Part shown: one piece after another, positions 7,630 through 12,789 of the stretch | How the letters are laid out: each line of letters opens with the position of its first letter | Position numbering within the stretch: the first letter of the stretch is position 1 | Assembly: GCA_004151065.3 (NCBI GenBank) | Contig: NWUY0300037032.1 | Location: forward strand, 13,847 to 26,635 | DNA length: 12,789 nucleotides | Direction of reading: 5' to 3' | From: Larix sibirica | Taxonomy: Eukaryota; Streptophyta; Pinopsida; Pinales; Pinaceae | Position numbers and translations under genes: made by a program | Notes under the pieces: generated by a model | The model's database searches: none | What the model was told of the DNA's origin: nothing | What the model saw: the letters and a program-made list of their open reading frames with translations, nothing else

Positions 7630-8024
7630 ACGAAGGTGGCAGTAGCTCTGCAACAGGGTTCTCCAATTTGCCTGTCGAGGTTCAGACTCACTTTAATGAT
7701 ATGGATTCCCAAATATGAACCCTACGGGGGGGAAAATACGTGCTCAAGTGTGCCCTTAATCATCTCTTCTCGCTCGTTCAAACCACCAATGCGGAAGTTC
7801 GGGGTAACAGTGTCAAGATTTCCGGTCAGGTTAATAGTTTGGCTAAAAAGTTCGAAAGTGGTTGCCCTTGTTTCGACAATCTGGCAGCAATGATCTTTGA
7901 AGTGCACAACTGTGCCAAGGTGGTGGAGGGTAAGATCGACAACATGCGCGTTGAAATCAAGAGCTTATCTGAAGAGTTCAAAGGAGTCGTCGGTAGAACC
8001 AGCGTGGAGTCTACTCAGGTTTAG
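7536..8024 (+). pseudogene. Helical, coiled-coil-like ORF end in LINE-C, one stop
   Basis: In the third forward frame an ATG at 7536 opens HHIPSKPCKANSPGHG and reaches TGA at 7716-7718. The frame then stays open to TAG at 8022-8024. The second part (SVKISGQVNSLAKKFES and KVVEGKIDNMRVEIKSLSEE) has a spacing of hydrophobic and charged residues that suggests a helix or coiled coil. It precedes the 3' UTR, so it is the likely C-terminal end of a LINE-C protein, reached from the preceding frame by a frameshift between about 7536 and 7629. Family unknown. Its last 118 bases recur at 10321-10438. Confidence 0.4.
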
Positions 8025-8382
8025 CTCGTCATTGTTCTTCTCTCTTATGTCTCGGCTCCAGGTTGGACGTTTTTTGGCAGTTTTTATGTCTGTTCAATCA
8101 TGTAATGGGTCTCTCCAGAAGAACAACAATCTGGATCTTTTTTGTATCAGTGATCGGGATAAGCAATGCTCTGTTCTTATGTTTTGTTACTAGGCCAGTT
8201 TGTGAGGAGCTTCAAGCTTCATAGAATAGGTTTTTTTCATGAATTCTCTAGAAAGTTTGAAACTAAGCAGGAAATGATGTCTCTCCTTCCCCACAGAGAG
8301 CATCCTCGCTGCTATATTTTGTAATCTTTGTTCGATATTTTATATAAAATTCCTTTAATCGTTTCTGTAAAAAAAAAAAAAA
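8025..8382 (+). other. 3' UTR and poly(A) tail of LINE-C
   Basis: This region has no sustained reading frame. It runs from the TAG at 8022-8024 to A14 at 8369-8382. The AT-rich end with TATATAAAATTCC just before the tail supports a LINE terminus. At 8257 this copy has T where the second copy (10671) has C. Confidence 0.6.
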
Positions 8383-8387
8383 CGAGT

Positions 8388-8649
8388 AGTCTAAAAATTC
8401 TACGATTTGAGCTGGAAGAGATGATTTTTCGGGCAAGATTTTGAAAAAATTCGGGCATAATTTTTCAAAATCCAGGTTACAGCTGTCAAATTCTAGAATT
8501 TTGGGTGCCCTAGGGTTTTTTAGGGTGTTGAATCCATTTCTACCATCAAAATCCCTATAAAACATAGCTAAATTCCAATTTTGCAAAATAAAAAATGTCA
8601 GATTCCGACTAAAATTAGCCACTTGACCCAAATCGTCGAATTTTTAGAC
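8388..8649. repeat. 20-bp inverted repeat inside the leader
   Basis: GTCTAAAAATTCTACGATTT at 8388-8407 is the reverse complement of AAATCGTCGAATTTTTAGAC at 8630-8649 in 19 of 20 positions, with partial matching a few bases beyond each arm. The enclosed segment is about 222 bases. It may be the ends of a small foldback element or an RNA structure of the leader. Confidence 0.75.
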
Positions 8650-9042
8650 ATCTCCTATGCAAAAAACAAATGACTTTACACATTATTTACCAAATTTGTG
8701 CAGGGCGCACAACAAGAACATACGTAGATCGGAAATGGAGCAAAATAGAAATATATGCAAAAATCCCAAAATGAAATACTAAAACGATATGAAAGAGATT
8801 TAAAAACCAAAATGAAATTGAATACCTCTAAATCTTATATCGATGGTCATATCTTATGCAAACAAAAAACTTTATGGGTGAAACAAAAAGGGTTTCCAAT
8901 TGAAAATACTGCTTTGGATGCACTATAATGGTTCTATCAAGTCGTAAATGCTCATAAATGACATAATCCAAAATTCCTTTGATACACACAGTGACATTAG
9001 TTCAAGATCTTGATGAACAATAGGAACAAGTCTTCATAAGCT

Positions 9043-9053
9043 CTCTGATACCT
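9043..9053 (-). promoter_or_regulatory. Primer binding site for initiator tRNA-Met
   Basis: The minus strand reads AGGTATCAGAG here, directly after an LTR end in CA. Plant copia and many gypsy elements use TGGTATCAGAGC, complementary to the 3' end of initiator tRNA-Met. Ten consecutive bases match (GGTATCAGAG) and only the first T is changed. The site primes minus-strand cDNA synthesis and fixes the element's orientation on the minus strand. Confidence 0.65.
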
Positions 9054-10119
9054 TGTTTGATAAATAAAGTATATCCACACATATCGAATATCTTAAGGAA
9101 ACAACTCACACAAATAGATCAAAGATCACTACACTAATGTATCACATGGTTAAAACCCTTAAAGGAGGGAGACAATCCAATGTCCCAACCAACACAACCA
9201 CTCGAGGCAATATATTAATGCGAAATGAATTATTTTACATATGAGTTTTGCACAATTGATCATCAACAAATGACCCTCCATACTCTTTAAATAGAAATCA
9301 TGGACCAATTGGGTGTTAAGCCACATATCAATAGCATTAACATTAAGGAGAAGATCGATCATCAAATCACTCTATGTCTACAGTATAGCCGTGACCATCA
9401 GATTAGATAATTACAAATGCACACTAAAGAAATACACTTTAACTAAAGCTACATTAGATCAAGTTGATCTCAACTAACTCTAAGTTTCTAAATATCCTAA
9501 TATTGGGTTCATTCAACAACCATGAGTTTTTCATGAGTTGGGGAAGATTATAACAACAAGGTTTTTCATGTGAGATCAGAGGGTATTGCTTCATGAGCAA
9601 AGCAAGGTTTCTCTAGTGTCTTGGGAGTGAATTTGATGCATGACTCTAGGGTCAAATTAGTAGAATTAGACTCAACGACGTTGAACTAAGTACAATCAAG
9701 GCCTTTTGTGTTCCTTGGGTTATTACACAACAATATGAATTTGCAAATGCTTGGAAAAACAATGAGGAGCAAAACATTAGTAGAATTTCCAACAATATAA
9801 AAAGGCTATAGTGCCCCAAAAAAATTAAGATGATACAACAAACAATAGATTTGGGGAGGTTGTTATATATACTGCAAACACTTAATATGTAGTCAATGCT
9901 TCTCATGAGAGCTAAAGATTGTCGACACTTGTCACTACCTCTAAAAAGATACAACAACTTCATGAGATTGAGAGAGCTCCATAATATAGTGGAAAGCCTC
10001 CAAGGTCTCTACACCATAACTTTCCTTTTTTCTCTCTTTTTAGATTGGGTTGTAACACAATTTTCATGATAGCATTTTATTGTTATTCTTTTTGCAGTGA
10101 ACAATGCACCCTCGATGGT
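9054..10119 (-). repeat. LTR of the copia-like element, right limit uncertain
   Basis: The LTR's 3' end is TATCAAACA on the minus strand at 9062-9054, giving the expected CA terminus beside the primer binding site. On the minus strand a TATATATAA box at about 9871-9863 would fit a promoter. A purine-rich minus-strand run lies at about 10042-10020. The 5' limit could be near 10018, if that purine run is a polypurine tract, or further right; I set 10119 only as an outer bound. No convincing protein is encoded: the frames at 9159-9365 and 9652-9963 are hydrophobic chance frames. Confidence 0.4.
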
Positions 10120-10319
10120 TGTAATACCCCTAGGTTTCACCCTTTAAATGTATTAATAAGATAGTGTAAATGATGTAAATATGCTAGTAAAGACTCTTAG
10201 TGCGGAGTTCAAGGCCAAGACCAAACAAATGAATGGCAAGGCATGTATAATGTAAATGTTACTATATGGGCCATGCGGTTCATTTTTCATGATGACTCAA
10301 AAGCTATGTAAATATTATG
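10120..10319 (+). other. Possible start of another LTR (TGTAATACCCC), low confidence
   Basis: TGTAATACCCC at 10120-10130 resembles the TGTAACACCCC-type start seen in some plant Ty3/gypsy LTRs. The matching sequence in the second copy (12534 onward) continues to the window end without showing an LTR end. This is a motif-level resemblance only. Confidence 0.2.
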
Positions 10320-10320
10320 N
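10320..10320. other. Single N: scaffold gap
   Basis: This is the only ambiguous base in the window, and it sits exactly between the two copies of the 2.4-kb duplication. A one-base N is best read as a placeholder between two contigs, not a true one-base gap. Confidence 0.9.
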
Positions 10321-10796
10321 CAACTGTGCCAAGGTGGTGGAGGGTAAGATCGACAACATGCGCGTTGAAATCAAGAGCTTATCTGAAGAGTTCAAAGGAG
10401 TCGTCGGTAGAACCAGCGTGGAGTCTACTCAGGTTTAGCTCGTCATTGTTCTTCTCTCTTATGTCTCGGCTCCAGGTTGGACGTTTTTTGGCAGTTTTTA
10501 TGTCTGTTCAATCATGTAATGGGTCTCTCCAGAAGAACAACAATCTGGATCTTTTTTGTATCAGTGATCGGGATAAGCAATGCTCTGTTCTTATGTTTTG
10601 TTACTAGGCCAGTTTGTGAGGAGCTTCAAGCTTCATAGAATAGGTTTTTTTCATGAATTCTCTAGAAAGTCTGAAACTAAGCAGGAAATGATGTCTCTCC
10701 TTCCCCACAGAGAGCATCCTCGCTGCTATATTTTGTAATCTTTGTTCGATATTTTATATAAAATTCCTTTAATCGTTTCTGTAAAAAAAAAAAAAA
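10321..10796 (+). mobile_element. LINE-C 3' end, second listing
   Basis: This corresponds to 7907-8382: the end of the coiled-coil-like frame (stop at 10436-10438), the 3' UTR and A14 at 10783-10796. It is probably the same physical element as LINE-C, shown twice by the assembly. Confidence 0.7.
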
Positions 10797-12533
10797 CGAG
10801 TAGTCTAAAAATTCTACGATTTGAGCTGGAAGAGATGATTTTTCGGGCAAGATTTTGAAAAAATTCGGGCATAATTTTTCAAAATCCAGGTTACAGCTGT
10901 CAAATTCTAGAATTTTGGGTGCCCTAGGGTTTTTTAGGGTGTTGAATCCATTTCTACCATCAAAATCCCTATAAAACATAGCTAAATTCCAATTTTGCAA
11001 AATAAAAAATGTCAGATTCCGACTAAAATTAGCCACTTGACCCAAATCGTCGAATTTTTAGACATCTCCTATGCAAAAAACAAATGACTTTACACATTAT
11101 TTACCAAATTTGTGCAGGGCGCACAACAAGAACATACGTAGATCGGAAATGGAGCAAAATAGAAATATATGCAAAAATCCCAAAATGAAATACTAAAACG
11201 ATATGAAAGAGATTTAAAAACCAAAATGAAATTGAATACCTCTAAATCTTATATCGATGGTCATATCTTATGCAAACAAAAAACTTTATGGGTGAAACAA
11301 AAAGGGTTTCCAATTGAAAATACTGCTTTGGATGCACTATAATGGTTCTATCAAGTCGTAAATGCTCATAAATGACATAATCCAAAATTCCTTTGATACA
11401 CACAGTGACATTAGTTCAAGATCTTGATGAACAATAGGAACAAGTCTTCATAAGCTCTCTGATACCTTGTTTGATAAATAAAGTATATCCACACATATCG
11501 AATATCTTAAGGAAACAACTCACACAAATAGATCAAAGATCACTACACTAATGTATCACATGGTTAAAACCCTTAAAGGAGGGAGACAATCCAATGTCCC
11601 AACCAACACAACCACTCGAGGCAATATATTAATGCGAAATGAATTATTTTACATATGAGTTTTGCACAATTGATCATCAACAAATGACCCTCCATACTCT
11701 TTAAATAGAAATCATGGACCAATTGGGTGTTAAGCCACATATCAATAGCATTAACATTAAGGAGAAGATCGATCATCAAATCACTCTATGTCTACAGTAT
11801 AGCCGTGACCATCAGATTAGATAATTACAAATGCACACTAAAGAAATACACTTTAACTAAAGCTACATTAGATCAAGTTGATCTCAACTAACTCTAAGTT
11901 TCTAAATATCCTAATATTGGGTTCATTCAACAACCATGAGTTTTTCATGAGTTGGGGAAGATTATAACAACAAGGTTTTTCATGTGAGATCAGAGGGTAT
12001 TGCTTCATGAGCAAAGCAAGGTTTCTCTAGTGTCTTGGGAGTGAATTTGATGCATGACTCTAGGGTCAAATTAGTAGAATTAGACTCAACGACGTTGAAC
12101 TAAGTACAATCAAGGCCTTTTGTGTTCCTTGGGTTATTACACAACAATATGAATTTGCAAATGCTTGGAAAAACAATGAGGAGCAAAACATTAGTAGAAT
12201 TTCCAACAATATAAAAAGGCTATAGTGCCCCAAAAAAATTAAGATGATACAACAAACAATAGATTTGGGGAGGTTGTTATATATACTGCAAACACTTAAT
12301 ATGTAGTCAATGCTTCTCATGAGAGCTAAAGATTGTCGACACTTGTCACTACCTCTAAAAAGATACAACAACTTCATGAGATTGAGAGAGCTCCATAATA
12401 TAGTGGAAAGCCTCCAAGGTCTCTACACCATAACTTTCCTTTTTTCTCTCTTTTTAGATTGGGTTGTAACACAATTTTCATGATAGCATTTTATTGTTAT
12501 TCTTTTTGCAGTGAACAATGCACCCTCGATGGT
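10797..12533 (-). mobile_element. Copia-like leader, primer binding site and LTR, second listing
   Basis: This corresponds to 8383-10119. The primer binding site falls at 11457-11467 and the LTR end at 11468. The inverted repeat arms fall at 10802-10821 and 11044-11063. I see no differences from the first copy. Confidence 0.45.
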
Positions 12534-12789
12534 TGTAATACCCCTAGGTTTCACCCTTTAAATGTATTAATAAGATAGTGTAAATGATGTAAATATGCTA
12601 GTAAAGACTCTTAGTGCGGAGTTCAAGGCCAAGACCAAACAAATGAATGGCAAGGCATGTATAATGTAAATGTTACTATATGGGCCATGCGGTTCATTTT
12701 TCATGATGACTCAAAAGCTAGTTAAGTATTATGTTGGAAAAATAATAAAATGGTCCAATATGGTTGTGTAAAGAGCACTAGAGGGGCTA
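12534..12789. other. End of window, no gene seen
   Basis: This repeats 10120-10319 up to 12733 and then adds 56 bases of new AT-rich sequence. The TGTAATACCCC motif recurs at 12534-12544. Nothing here encodes a recognisable protein. Confidence 0.4.

Larger units (their letters stand above)
6583..8382 (+). mobile_element. LINE-C: 3' portion of a third LINE with poly(A) tail
   Basis: The element begins abruptly inside an RNase H domain, runs through about 1 kb of unusual downstream sequence, then a 3' UTR and a 14-A tract at 8369-8382. The tail sequence (TATATAAAATTCC, then CTGT and A14) has the look of a plant LINE 3' end. Its RNase H is clearly different from those of LINE-A and LINE-B. Base composition jumps from very AT-rich to balanced at about 6583. 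I could not find a target-site duplication: the sequence after the tail (CGAGTAGTCTAAAAATTC) has no good match near 6560-6590, so the left end may be a later deletion or an intron-like junction. Because of the assembly duplication, the 3' 476 bases recur at 10321-10796. Confidence 0.65.
8383..9053 (-). mobile_element. Leader (5' internal region) of a copia-like LTR retrotransposon
   Basis: Read on the minus strand, this follows the LTR and primer binding site and runs leftward until it meets the LINE-C tail at 8382. No gag frame is visible; leaders of plant copia elements are often non-coding. It contains an inverted repeat (8388-8407 with 8630-8649) and a compact hairpin (GATTTTGAAAAA at 8437-8448 with TTTTTCAAAATC at 8461-8472). 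The element's coding region is not found to the left of LINE-C, so this is a fragment. The element assignment rests mainly on the primer binding site next to a TG/CA LTR end. Confidence 0.5.
7907..10319 (+). repeat. First copy of a 2.4-kb near-identical duplication
   Basis: This segment recurs at 10321-12733 with a constant offset of 2414 and no indels that I can find. I saw one internal difference (T8257 against C10671) and three differences in the last 13 bases (10307-10319 against 12721-12733). The A14 tract is 14 long in both copies. The copy ends one base before an N, and its terminal mismatches look like low-quality contig-end sequence. It is most likely one end of an unmerged contig overlap. 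Confidence 0.95.
10321..12733 (+). repeat. Second copy of the 2.4-kb near-identical duplication
   Basis: This is identical to 7907-10319 apart from the differences listed there. It starts abruptly in the middle of LINE-C coding sequence, at the base equivalent to 7907, with no element boundary, which is how a contig end inside a repeat looks. Unlike the first copy it continues smoothly past its end into new sequence at 12734. Confidence 0.95.

Noticed and set aside
8507-8530. Telobox-like TAGGGTTT motifs in the leader
   Set aside because: These short motifs are common in plant sequence, and there is no promoter context to give them meaning.
8263-8631. 122-codon minus-strand frame (repeated at 10677-11045)
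   Set aside because: It runs through the LINE-C poly(A) tract (giving a Phe run) from leader to 3' UTR, so it joins two unrelated elements by chance.
9159-9963. Hydrophobic minus-strand frames at 9159-9365 and 9652-9963 (repeated at 11573 and 12066)
   Set aside because: They have AT-rich, Leu/Ile/Cys-heavy composition, no motif and no good start context, and they lie within LTR-like sequence.
10256-10438. Open frame crossing the N at 10320
   Set aside because: It joins contig-end sequence to the middle of LINE-C through an unknown base, so it is an artifact of the unmerged overlap.
7907-12733. A biologically real recent segmental duplication
   Set aside because: The N at the exact junction, contig-end-type mismatches and a start point inside an element favour an assembly overlap. 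Only read evidence could restore this idea.
1-12789. A new defence, CRISPR or otherwise undescribed system
   Set aside because: I find no array, no operon-like gene set and no conserved non-transposon genes. The coding content that I can identify is retrotransposon decay.

Overview
The window looks like intergenic DNA from a large, repeat-rich plant nuclear genome. The basis is: degenerate L1-type LINEs whose ORF2 ends in a plant-style RNase H domain; a reverse-strand Ty1/copia-like LTR end with an initiator-tRNA-Met primer binding site; AT-rich spacers; no bacterial-type gene density; and splice-like signals. I cannot name the species. I see no intact host gene and no evidence of a new biological system. 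The content is layered dead retroelements plus a likely assembly error.

Layout. 1-519: AT-rich, short-repeat sequence with one GC-rich hairpin. 520-1540: a tandem repeat of about 131 bp whose second unit is split by a 5'-truncated LINE (LINE-A, minus strand, 725-1483) with a poly(A) tract and 14-15 bp target-site duplications. 1562-4430: a longer LINE fragment of related type (LINE-B, plus strand) carrying reverse transcriptase, a zinc-binding segment and RNase H, broken by four stops and two frameshifts. 4431-6582: mostly non-coding, with direct repeats and two short reverse-strand exon-like segments (5699-5958 and 5373-5494). 6583-8382: the 3' part of a third, different LINE (LINE-C, plus strand), with RNase H, puzzling downstream reading frames, a 3' UTR and a 14-A tail. 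8383-10119: the leader, primer binding site and LTR of a copia-like element read on the minus strand; the LINE-C tail abuts this leader.

Assembly. Positions 7907-10319 and 10321-12733 are the same sequence at a constant offset of 2414, with one clear substitution and a few differences in the last bases before a single N at 10320. The simplest reading is two contigs with overlapping ends that were scaffolded without being merged. If so, the real locus is about 2.4 kb shorter, and every feature between 10321 and 12733 is a second listing of one already described.

The elements do not form a pathway. They record successive insertions: LINE-A into a tandem repeat, LINE-B immediately beside that repeat, and LINE-C against or into an LTR retrotransposon leader.
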